Below are positions 1-5,658 of a DNA stretch of 6,331 nt, piece after piece. The position numbers and the translations under genes are program-made. Source of the DNA: an uncultured Megasphaera sp. Lineage in GTDB: Bacteria > Bacillota > Negativicutes > Veillonellales > Megasphaeraceae. Numbering within the stretch: the first letter of the stretch is position 1; every line of letters begins with the position of its first letter. The stretch spans positions 1-6,331 of the forward strand of contig USGG01000079.1 of assembly GCA_900554215.1 (NCBI GenBank), read 5' to 3'. The notes under the pieces were generated by a model. That model was not told the origin of the DNA. It worked only from the letters and a program-made list of their open reading frames with translations, and ran no database searches.

Positions 1-53
1 GCGGCAGATAGACGATGTCTGTCGTTACCCCAACATTTATTATAGAACCTTTT

Positions 54-88
54 TTTATGGGCGGAAATAGCATACGCTATACCATAAA
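54..88. repeat. Imperfect inverted repeat upstream of uxuA
   Basis: The outer arms TTTATGG (54-60) and CCATAAA (82-88) are perfectly complementary. They enclose the inner arms ATAGC (67-71) and GCTAT (76-80) around a 4-base loop. A 6-base bulge on one side and a single base on the other separate the two stems. There is no T-tract after the structure, so it is not a convincing terminator. It could be an operator or simply chance symmetry in AT-rich DNA. The inner half ATAGCATA recurs exactly at 110-117. The role is unknown. Confidence 0.25.
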
Positions 89-139
89 TAGATAGAAAAT
101 CGAATAACTATAGCATATTTGCAAGCAACGAAAAATATA

Positions 140-169
140 TTGCTTAACATAACACTAGTATGGTAGTAT
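140..169 (+). promoter_or_regulatory. Candidate sigma-70 promoter for the uxuA operon
   Basis: A possible -35 TTGCTT (140-145) lies 18 bases upstream of a possible -10 TAGTAT (164-169). The TGG at 161-163 immediately before it gives an extended -10. Each hexamer matches consensus at only four positions or so. The call rests mainly on location, since this is the AT-rich stretch about 70 bases before the uxuA start, and on the absence of a better pair. The -35 is one arm of the inverted repeat AAGCAA-N11-TTGCTT (123-145), and the -10 lies within a tandem TAGTATG repeat (156-170), so regulator binding here would overlap the promoter. Transcription would start near 176 and leave a leader of about 60 nt. 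Confidence 0.35.
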
Positions 170-220
170 GTAAACAACGAAAGACACCATTTAGGTAACC
201 AAGTATTCAGCACATATGCA

Positions 221-227
221 AAAGGAG
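221..227 (+). promoter_or_regulatory. Ribosome binding site that sets the uxuA start
   Basis: AAAGGAG at 221-227 ends 9 bases before the ATG at 237. It lies downstream of the in-frame ATG at 216, so it cannot serve that codon. This argues that the longer reading starting at 216 adds seven residues that are not translated. In-frame ATGs at 243 and 249 are less well spaced. Confidence 0.85.
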
Positions 228-236
228 CAAACCAGT

Positions 237-1322
237 ATGAGCATGAGAATGACCTTCCGTTGGTACGGAGAAAAAGACGACAAGATTACATTGCAGCAGA
301 TCGACCAGATCCCCGGCATGGACGGCATCGTCGGCGCATTGTTCGACATTCCCGTCGGCGAAGTGTGGCCCGTAGAGCCGCTGCTTCACATCAAACAGCA
401 GGCTGAAGCGAACAACCTCGTATTCAAGGATTTGGAAAGCATCAACGTTCACGAAGACATCAAGCTCGGCCTTCCCAGCCGCGACCAGTACATCGAAAAC
501 TACATCCAGTCCCTGCGCAACGCCGCAAAGGCCGGCATCGAAATGGTATGCTACAATTTCATGCCCGTCTTCGACTGGACCCGCACGGAGCTGGCCAAGC
601 CCCTCTACGACGGCTCGACGGTCCTGGCTTACGACTACCACATGGTAGCCGGCAAGACGCCGCAGGACATGGTAAAGGAAGTCCTGGAAAACAGCAACGG
701 CTACGTCCTCCCCGGCTGGGAACCGGAACGGCTGAAAGAGCTGACCCGCCTGTTTGAAGCGTACGAAGGCATGGACGAAGACGGCCTGCGCAAGAATTTG
801 GAATACTTCCTCAAAGCCGTCATCCCCGTGGCTGAAGAAGTGGGCATCAAGATGGGCATCCATCCCGACGATCCCCCCATTTCCGTATTCGGCCTGCCCC
901 GCATCGTAAAGAACGAATCGGACCTCGACAAGATCGCCGCTATGGTAGACAGCCCGAGCAACGGCTTCACCATCTGCACGGGTTCCCTCGGCGCCAACCG
1001 CCAGAACGATATTCCCCACATCATCCGCAAGTTCGGCAAGATGGGCCGCGTCAACTTCCTCCACATCCGCAACGTACAGGTTCACGAACCGTGGGTATTC
1101 AACGAAGTGGCTCATAAATCGCAGATCGGCAACCTCGACATGTTTGAAATCGTCAAGGCCGCCTACGACATCGGCTTCGACGGCCCCATCCGTCCGGACC
1201 ACGGCCGCATGATCTGGGGCGAAGAAGGCCGTCCCGGCTACGGCTTGTACGACCGCGCCCTCGGCGCCAACTACCTCTGCGGCCTTTGGGACGCTATCAA
1301 CCGCATTTGCGGCCAGAAATAG
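237..1322 (+). CDS. uxuA: Mannonate dehydratase UxuA
   Basis: The enzyme dehydrates D-mannonate to 2-keto-3-deoxy-D-gluconate, the central step of cytoplasmic glucuronate/fructuronate breakdown. The product is 361 aa from the ATG at 237, close to the short Bacillus-type UxuA and shorter than the roughly 394-aa E. coli form. Visible family marks are FRWYG (about 7-11), VGEVW (about 40-44), the GIHPDDPP strand (207-214), the ICTGSLGANRQND segment (246-258), FLHIRN (274-279) and RPDHGRMIWGE (319-329). By comparison with known ManD/UxuA structures, His209, Cys247, His276 and Asp321 are the expected metal (Mn or Fe) ligands of the TIM barrel, and all are present. The start is chosen from the Shine-Dalgarno sequence at 221-227. 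The gene stops with TAG and is followed after 27 bases by uxuB, so the two are almost certainly cotranscribed. No damage or frameshift is seen. The family call is secure; metal preference cannot be read from sequence. Confidence 0.96.
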   Translation: MSMRMTFRWYGEKDDKITLQQIDQIPGMDGIVGALFDIPVGEVWPVEPLLHIKQQAEANNLVFKDLESINVHEDIKLGLPSRDQYIENYIQSLRNAAKAGIEMVCYNFMPVFDWTRTELAKPLYDGSTVLAYDYHMVAGKTPQDMVKEVLENSNGYVLPGWEPERLKELTRLFEAYEGMDEDGLRKNLEYFLKAVIPVAEEVGIKMGIHPDDPPISVFGLPRIVKNESDLDKIAAMVDSPSNGFTICTGSLGANRQNDIPHIIRKFGKMGRVNFLHIRNVQVHEPWVFNEVAHKSQIGNLDMFEIVKAAYDIGFDGPIRPDHGRMIWGEEGRPGYGLYDRALGANYLCGLWDAINRICGQK

Positions 1323-1349
1323 GACGTATACGATAAGGAGGAACCTGAC

Positions 1350-2954
1350 ATGCTACATTTACATCGCCGCAGCCTCGTCGAAGACAAGGCTGCCTGGGAA
1401 CAAGCCGGCATCGCCCTGTATCAGTTCGATACAGAGGCTGTCGAAGCAGCGACGAAGGAAGCGCCCCAGTGGATTCATTTCGGCGGCGGCAATATTTTCC
1501 GCGCCTTCATCGCCGCCCTCCAGCAGCGTTTGCTCAACGAAGGACTGGCTAAGACCGGCATCATTACGGCCGAAACGTACGACGAAGAAGTCATCGAACA
1601 CGTATACCGCCCCTTCGACAATTTGAGCCTGGCCGTCACCATGTACGCCGACGGCCGCTTTGAAAACGAAGTCATCGGCTCCGTCGTCGAATCCGTCGTC
1701 TGCCGTCCCGATTTCGCAGAAGACTGGAAGCGCCTCAAGGAAATCTTCGAAGCGCCGTCCCTCCAGGTAGCCAGCTTCACCATTACGGAAAAGGGCTACA
1801 AGCTGACGGACTACGCCGGCAACTATTTCCCTGCCGTCGCCGAGGACATGAAAAACGGCCCGGAACACGCGACGAGCTCCATGGGCTCCATCGCCGCCCT
1901 GGCCTACGCCCGCTACAAAGCCGGCGCGTACCCCTTCGCCTTCCTGAGCCTCGATAACTGCTCCCACAACGGCGACAAGATCAAAGAAGCCATGACGGCC
2001 TTTGCACAGCAGTGGGTCGCCAACGGCGTGGCCGAACCGGGCTTTGCCGATTACATCAACGACGAAACGAAGGTCTCCTTCCCGTGGAGCATGATCGACA
2101 AGATTACGCCCCGGTCGTCGGAAAAGGTACAGGAATACCTGAAAGGCATCGGCTTCGGTGATACGGAGCTGATCCATACGAATAAAGGCACCTACGCCGC
2201 CTTCGTCAATGCCGAAAATGCCCAGTACCTGGTCATCGAAGACAAGTTCCCCAACGGCCGCCCGGCCCTCGAAAAAGCCGGCGTCATCTTTACGGACCGG
2301 GAAACGGTAGACAAGGTAGAACGGATGAAGGTCTGCACCTGCCTCAACCCGCTGCACACGGCCCTGGCCGTCTACGGCTGCCTCCTCGGCTACACCCTTA
2401 TCGCCGACGAAATGAAGGACCCCCAGCTCAAAGGCCTCATTGAACAGATGGGCTACGGCGAAGGGCTGCCCGTCGTCACCAACCCCGGCGTCCTCGACCC
2501 GAAGGCCTTCATCGCCGAAGTCCTGGAACAGCGCCTGACCAACGGCAACCTGCCCGACACGCCCCAGCGCATCGCTACCGACACGTCGCAGAAGGTCGGC
2601 ATCCGCTTCGGTGAAACGATCCGCGCTTACGGCGATAAAGCGAAAGACCTGACTTACGTGCCCCTGGTCATCGCCGGCTGGTGCCGCTATCTCTTGGCCG
2701 TCGACGACGAAGGCAAGGCCTTCACGCCGAGCCCGGACCCGCTGCTCCAGAACGTGCAGGAAGCCCTGCAGGGCGTCGTCCTCGGCGACGTTGCCTCGGC
2801 CAAAGGCAAGCTCCGCCCCATCCTGTCCAACAAGGGGATTTTCGGCAGCGACCTGTACGAAGCCGGCCTCGGCGAAAAGATCGAAGGCTACTTCGAAGAA
2901 CTCATCGCCGGCCCCCATGCTGTCCGCAATACATTAGTCAAGTACGTGAAATAA
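1350..2954 (+). CDS. uxuB: Fructuronate reductase (D-mannonate oxidoreductase), long-chain mannitol dehydrogenase family
   Basis: Likely catalyses NADH-dependent reduction of D-fructuronate to D-mannonate, the substrate of the UxuA encoded just upstream. The product is 534 aa, longer than E. coli UxuB (about 486 aa). It belongs to the polyol-specific long-chain dehydrogenase family and not to the short-chain family used for this step in Bacillus subtilis. Visible marks are the N-terminal nucleotide-binding stretch GGGNIFRAF (45-53), SLDNCSHNG (200-208), FPWSMIDKITP (244-254), and the catalytic region around Lys327, Asn333 and His336 (MKVCTCLNPLH). The Lys-to-Asn spacing is one residue longer than in Pseudomonas mannitol dehydrogenase, probably a subclade trait. 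The ribosome binding site AAGGAGGA (1335-1342) lies 7 bases before the ATG. Tagaturonate reductase (UxaB) or a mannitol/arabinitol dehydrogenase are alternatives within the family; the uxuA neighbour favours UxuB. Confidence 0.88.
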   Translation: MLHLHRRSLVEDKAAWEQAGIALYQFDTEAVEAATKEAPQWIHFGGGNIFRAFIAALQQRLLNEGLAKTGIITAETYDEEVIEHVYRPFDNLSLAVTMYADGRFENEVIGSVVESVVCRPDFAEDWKRLKEIFEAPSLQVASFTITEKGYKLTDYAGNYFPAVAEDMKNGPEHATSSMGSIAALAYARYKAGAYPFAFLSLDNCSHNGDKIKEAMTAFAQQWVANGVAEPGFADYINDETKVSFPWSMIDKITPRSSEKVQEYLKGIGFGDTELIHTNKGTYAAFVNAENAQYLVIEDKFPNGRPALEKAGVIFTDRETVDKVERMKVCTCLNPLHTALAVYGCLLGYTLIADEMKDPQLKGLIEQMGYGEGLPVVTNPGVLDPKAFIAEVLEQRLTNGNLPDTPQRIATDTSQKVGIRFGETIRAYGDKAKDLTYVPLVIAGWCRYLLAVDDEGKAFTPSPDPLLQNVQEALQGVVLGDVASAKGKLRPILSNKGIFGSDLYEAGLGEKIEGYFEELIAGPHAVRNTLVKYVK

Positions 2955-2963
2955 TCGCAATTA

Positions 2964-2997
2964 GCGGATTCTAGGGGCTTACGCTCCTAGAATCTGC
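2964..2997 (+). other. Strong intercistronic hairpin between uxuB and the permease gene
   Basis: Bases 2964-2978 pair with 2983-2997 in a 15-bp stem containing two G-T (G-U in RNA) pairs and no mismatches, around a TTAC loop. The structure begins 9 bases after the uxuB stop and ends 15 bases before the permease ribosome binding site. It is followed by AACCATAATTTG with no T-run, so it is not a standard intrinsic terminator. A more likely role is to protect the uxuAB message 3' end, or to mark an RNA processing site so that enzyme and permease transcripts differ in abundance. A dispersed genomic palindrome is also possible. Confidence 0.7.
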
Positions 2998-3025
2998 AAC
3001 CATAATTTGTTTAGGAGGTTTTATC

Positions 3026-4360
3026 ATGGAACATTTATTGCCCGTCGTATGGGTAATCGTCGCCATTGCACTGCTGCTATTCTTAACGGTAAAAGCTAAA
3101 ATGCACAGCATGGTCGCTCTCTTATTAATCGCTATTTTTGTCGCCTTCATGGAAGGCATGGACACGACGACGCTCATCAAGACGATTACGAAAGGCGCCG
3201 GCGGCACCTTAGGCGGCGTCGGCCTGATCGTCATCCTCGGCGCGGCTCTCGGCCAGCTCATGACTGACTGCGGCGCGTCGAAAAAGATCGCCGATACGAT
3301 CGTAGCCCATTGCGGCGTCCGCATGCTGAAATGGGGCGTGCTGGCCGTCGGCGTTATCTTCGGGATTTCCATGTTTTTTGAAGTCGCGTTCATGGTCGTC
3401 GTCCCTCTCGTCGTCAGCATCGCCAGGGAAGCGAAGATTCCCTATATGTTTTTGATTATTCCGGCCTTGGCGGCTATTGCGCAGGCTCACAGCCTCTTTC
3501 CCCCGCAACCGGGCCCTGTCGCTTTGGTTGACGCCTTCGGCGCGGACGGCGGTATGGTATATCTTCTCGGTCTCGTCGTCGTCATTCCCTCTATCGTCTG
3601 CGCCGGTATTATTTTGCCGAAATTCTTAAAGGGCATCGATACCTATGCAGCGCCTAAATTGGGGAACATCGACGAAACGTCCCTCGGCTCGTTCAGACTT
3701 CCGCCCTTCTTGATCTGCCTGCTCATTCCCCTGCTTCCGGCAGTCTTCATGATCGGCCACACGGTCATTGCCAACTTCGCTGCCAAAGGCTCCCTCGTAT
3801 ACACTGTATTTGAGTTCCTGGGCAGCCCCAACGTCAGCCTGTTGGTAGCCGTACTGGTTGCGATGTACGTGTTCGGCGTCCGTGCCGGCCGTACGATTTC
3901 TGAAACGTCGGACTCCATTACGTCGGCGATTAAAGGCATTTCGACAGTCGTCATGATTATCGGAGCCGGCGGCGTATTCAAGCAGGTCATCGTCGACGCC
4001 GGCGTGGGCGAACACATTGCGGCCGCCGTTACGGGGTTGTCCATTTCGCCGCTGATTTTAGCCTTCTTCATCACCGTCATTATCCGCTGGGCTACGGGCC
4101 AGGGCGCTGTATCGGCTATTACCGCCGCCGGCATCGTAGCGCCGCTGATTCCCGTGTTCAACGTAAATCCGACCTTGCTCATGCTGGCGACAGCCGCCGG
4201 CAGCAATACGATTACCATGCCGAACGACGCGGCCTTCTGGATGATGAAGGAAACGTTCAACTTAACTATCGGCCAAACCTTCAAAACGTGGGGCTTGCTG
4301 GAATTAATCAACTCCGTCGTCGGGTTAGGCGTAGTGTTAATTTTATCGTTGTTCATTTAA
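3026..4360 (+). CDS. gntP: GntP-family sugar-acid permease (likely fructuronate/mannonate/gluconate uptake)
   Basis: A 444-aa inner membrane protein of the gluconate:H+ symporter (GntP) family, of usual length. Hydrophobic segments run along the whole chain, for example about 5-22, 62-80, 103-132, 138-155, 178-200, 226-249, 269-285, 340-354, 362-378 and 425-443. Family marks include AHSLFPPQPGPVA (154-166), RWATGQGAVSAITAAGI (354-370) and GSNTITMPNDAAFWMMKE (392-409). The ATG at 3026 follows AGGAGG (3013-3018) by 7 bases. The gene sits within the uxu cluster, as in E. coli, where gntP lies beside uxuAB and imports fructuronate, so fructuronate or a related aldonate is the best guess. Substrate cannot be decided from sequence, and the symbol is given in the family sense. 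Codon choice differs somewhat from its neighbours, with about a dozen TTA leucine codons against about two in uxuB. It ends in tandem stops TAA-TAA. Confidence 0.93.
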   Translation: MEHLLPVVWVIVAIALLLFLTVKAKMHSMVALLLIAIFVAFMEGMDTTTLIKTITKGAGGTLGGVGLIVILGAALGQLMTDCGASKKIADTIVAHCGVRMLKWGVLAVGVIFGISMFFEVAFMVVVPLVVSIAREAKIPYMFLIIPALAAIAQAHSLFPPQPGPVALVDAFGADGGMVYLLGLVVVIPSIVCAGIILPKFLKGIDTYAAPKLGNIDETSLGSFRLPPFLICLLIPLLPAVFMIGHTVIANFAAKGSLVYTVFEFLGSPNVSLLVAVLVAMYVFGVRAGRTISETSDSITSAIKGISTVVMIIGAGGVFKQVIVDAGVGEHIAAAVTGLSISPLILAFFITVIIRWATGQGAVSAITAAGIVAPLIPVFNVNPTLLMLATAAGSNTITMPNDAAFWMMKETFNLTIGQTFKTWGLLELINSVVGLGVVLILSLFI

Positions 4361-4392
4361 TAAGTACTAAGTTCATATACGAGCAGTAAAGG

Positions 4393-4440
4393 AAGCCGCC
4401 GCGCTGAAAGAAAAACTATATTCTTTATGCGGCGGCTTTT
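4393..4440 (+). terminator. Terminator-like hairpin between the permease gene and kdgK
   Basis: Bases 4393-4402 (AAGCCGCCGC) pair perfectly with 4429-4438. Inside this GC-rich 10-bp stem a second, AT-rich stem forms from AAAGAA (4407-4412) and TTCTTT (4421-4426). The 3' arm runs into four Ts (4437-4440). The structure ends only 9 bases before the kdgK ribosome binding site, and no credible promoter lies between them, so kdgK probably depends on readthrough. The short T-run suggests partial termination (attenuation of the kinase) more than a full stop. Confidence 0.65.
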
Positions 4441-4461
4441 GGCTGGAACAGGAGGATTTGT

Positions 4462-5409
4462 ATGGCAAAGGTATTAACGATCGGCGAAGCCATGGGCCTG
4501 CTCATTGCTGACCGGCCCGGCGATTTGGCCGAAGTGGAGCGATTTTCCCGCCACGTCTGCGGAGCCGAATTGAATTACGCCGTCGGCATGGCCCGCTTAG
4601 GCCACGACGTATCCTATATTTCCAAGGTCGGCGGCGACCCCTTCGGCCGCAGCATCCGGGCCTTTTTGAAAGACAACGGAATCCATACGGACTATGTGCA
4701 GACCGACGAGGCTCACATGACGGGCTTTCAGATGAAGGAACGGGTCCTGGAAGGCGACCCGGCCGTGGCGAACATCCGCAAGTACACGGCCTTTTCCTTC
4801 ATGACGCCTGACGACTTGCAGGGCATCTGCTGGGACGGCGTGACTCACGTCCATACGACGGGCATTCCCCTGGCCGTGTCGGAATCGTGCCGCCAGACCG
4901 TCGTGGCCCTCATGAAGGAAGCCCGCCGCCGCGGCGTGTCCGTTTCCTTCGATACGAACCTGCGGCCCATGCTCTGGCCCGATACGGAAACGATGGCCAG
5001 CGTCATCAACGACGCCGCTCAGTACGCCGACATCGTCATGCCCGGCCTCAGCGAAGGAAAGATACTGACGGGGCTGGACGATGAAAAGGCCATCGCCGGC
5101 TATTATCTGGAACGGGGCGCGAAGCTCGTCGTCATCAAGCTGGGCGGCAGCAGCGGCACGTACGTCGCCGACCGAGAAGGCGGACAGTACGTACCTAGCT
5201 ACCGCGTAGACCACGTCGTCGATACGGTCGGAGCCGGAGACGGCTTCGCCGTCGGCTTTACCAGCGCCTGGCTGGAAGGCTTGTCCATGGAAAAAGCGGC
5301 CCGCCGGGGCGCCGCCGTCGGAGCTATGGTCATCCAGGTCGCCGGCGACAACGAAGGCTTGCCGACAAGAGAGCAGCTGGCGGCGTTCCAAAACGAACAA
5401 GCAGAATAG
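4462..5409 (+). CDS. kdgK: 2-keto-3-deoxygluconate kinase KdgK (PfkB family)
   Basis: Phosphorylates KDG, the product of UxuA, with ATP to 2-keto-3-deoxy-6-phosphogluconate, ready for cleavage by an aldolase not found in this window. The 315-aa length matches the family (about 309-324 aa). The ribokinase/PfkB fold is shown by the N-terminal TIGEAM strand (6-11), CGAELNYAVGMARLG (33-47) with the usual substrate-binding Asn, VGGDPFG (56-62), the SFDTNLRPMLW segment (162-172) typical of KDG kinases, and the second PfkB signature DTVGAGDGFAVGF (254-266), where Asp260 is the expected catalytic base. The ATG follows AGGAGG (4450-4455) by 6 bases. Another PfkB sugar kinase such as a fructokinase is possible from sequence alone, but the uxuAB context makes KDG the natural substrate. 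A strong terminator follows, so this is the last gene of the cluster. Confidence 0.92.
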   Translation: MAKVLTIGEAMGLLIADRPGDLAEVERFSRHVCGAELNYAVGMARLGHDVSYISKVGGDPFGRSIRAFLKDNGIHTDYVQTDEAHMTGFQMKERVLEGDPAVANIRKYTAFSFMTPDDLQGICWDGVTHVHTTGIPLAVSESCRQTVVALMKEARRRGVSVSFDTNLRPMLWPDTETMASVINDAAQYADIVMPGLSEGKILTGLDDEKAIAGYYLERGAKLVVIKLGGSSGTYVADREGGQYVPSYRVDHVVDTVGAGDGFAVGFTSAWLEGLSMEKAARRGAAVGAMVIQVAGDNEGLPTREQLAAFQNEQAE

Positions 5410-5425
5410 CAGATTGAACTACACC

Positions 5426-5465
5426 AAAACGGGTTGAGGAACGACATGTCCTCGGCCCGTTTTTT
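5426..5465 (+). terminator. Intrinsic terminator ending the uxu-kdgK cluster
   Basis: Bases 5426-5440 pair with 5449-5463 through AAAACGGG/CCCGTTTT, two G-T pairs, then GAGGA/TCCTC around an 8-base loop (5441-5448). Six Ts run from 5460 to 5465. It begins 17 bases after the kdgK stop. Stem strength and T-run are those of a classical rho-independent terminator on the + strand. The A-run on the 5' side gives it some ability to work in reverse as well. Confidence 0.92.
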
Positions 5466-5485
5466 GGGTTATGCCGAGGCTTGTT

Positions 5486-5518
5486 TTGTATACTTTAATA
5501 CACAATCGTTTTACTTTA
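5486..5518. repeat. Candidate operator elements upstream of the aminotransferase promoter
   Basis: An imperfect palindrome pairs TTGTATA (5486-5492) with TACACAA (5499-5505), with one mismatch and a 6-base spacer. Overlapping it, TACTTTA occurs twice, at 5491-5497 and 5512-5518. The two copies are 21 bases apart, two helical turns, and the second overlaps the -35. Such an arrangement suits an activator or repressor dimer, but the region is AT-rich and chance is a real alternative. No known regulator motif is recognised. Confidence 0.25.
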
Positions 5519-5543
5519 CAAAAGGATTTACGTAGTCTATAAT
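5515..5543 (+). promoter_or_regulatory. Near-consensus sigma-70 promoter for the aminotransferase unit
   Basis: TTTACA (5515-5520) and a perfect TATAAT (5538-5543) are separated by exactly 17 bases. The pair follows the kdgK terminator by about 50 bases, in AT-rich DNA. Transcription would start near 5550 and give a leader of about 109 nt before the aminotransferase start. This is the best promoter in the window and shows that the downstream gene is a separate unit from the uxu cluster. Confidence 0.85.
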
Positions 5544-5585
5544 GAAGAACAAAACATCATATTTTATCAATATGAGCGGAAAATT

Positions 5586-5645
5586 ATGAAACGCGTTCTG
5601 CCCCTGCGCCTGGATCAGGCTGCCTCGGCGGGATTTGCGTCATGA
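5586..5645 (+). CDS. Possible 19-codon upstream ORF in the aminotransferase leader
   Basis: An ATG at 5586 opens a 19-codon frame (peptide begins MKRVLPLRLDQ) that ends at TGA 5643-5645. The stop overlaps the ribosome binding site TGAGGAGG (5643-5650) of the aminotransferase gene, an arrangement that would allow coupling of the two. Base composition jumps at its start, with 34 of 50 bases G or C in 5591-5640 after a very AT-rich promoter region, and the codons resemble those of neighbouring genes. The upstream signal is weak (GCGGA at 5576-5580). A five-codon frame starting at ATG 5572 ends on TGA 5587-5589, overlapping this start. There is no run of one amino acid, so it is not a classical attenuator peptide. 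The GC-rich stretch may equally be a structured RNA leader: GCCTG/CAGGC (5608-5612, 5616-5620) can form a small hairpin. Confidence 0.3.
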   Translation: MKRVLPLRLDQAASAGFAS

Positions 5646-5658
5646 GGAGGTTTTACCT

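Noticed and set aside
39..67. Perfect TATAAT on the minus strand (44 to 39), suggesting a divergent promoter for a gene to the left, perhaps a regulator.
   Set aside because: The -35 at suitable spacing is poor (TTTCCG) and only about 38 bases remain before the edge, with no open start codon seen. It cannot be supported from this window.
2..70. An open + strand frame from the left edge to TAG at 68-70 that could be the tail of a preceding gene.
   Set aside because: It is only about 22 codons, AT-rich in its second half and without recognisable protein features. Chance explains it.
169..184. TGTAAACAACGAAAG as a catabolite-control (cre) site.
   Set aside because: Only the left half resembles the consensus. 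The central CG and the right half do not match.
207..1202. A 331-codon minus-strand frame opposite uxuA.
   Set aside because: It is a shadow of uxuA with no recognisable domain, no supporting operon context and low-complexity, Val/Asp/Ala-rich translation.
1325..1332. Perfect 8-bp palindrome CGTATACG between uxuA and uxuB.
   Set aside because: Too short, and a few bases before the uxuB ribosome binding site. Likely chance.
1359..2918. A long open frame (519 codons) on the minus strand opposite uxuB.
   Set aside because: It mirrors the codon bias of uxuB, whose GC-rich third positions suppress stops on the other strand. It has no family resemblance and lies wholly inside a confidently assigned gene.
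4349..4381. Possible weak promoter (TTGTTC with a CATATA/TATACG-like -10) at the end of the permease gene for kdgK.
   Set aside because: The spacing is too long and the hexamers are weak. It would also lie upstream of the terminator-like hairpin.
4597..5400. A 267-codon minus-strand frame opposite kdgK.
   Set aside because: Same strand-mirroring effect. kdgK on the + strand has clear PfkB motifs and a ribosome binding site.
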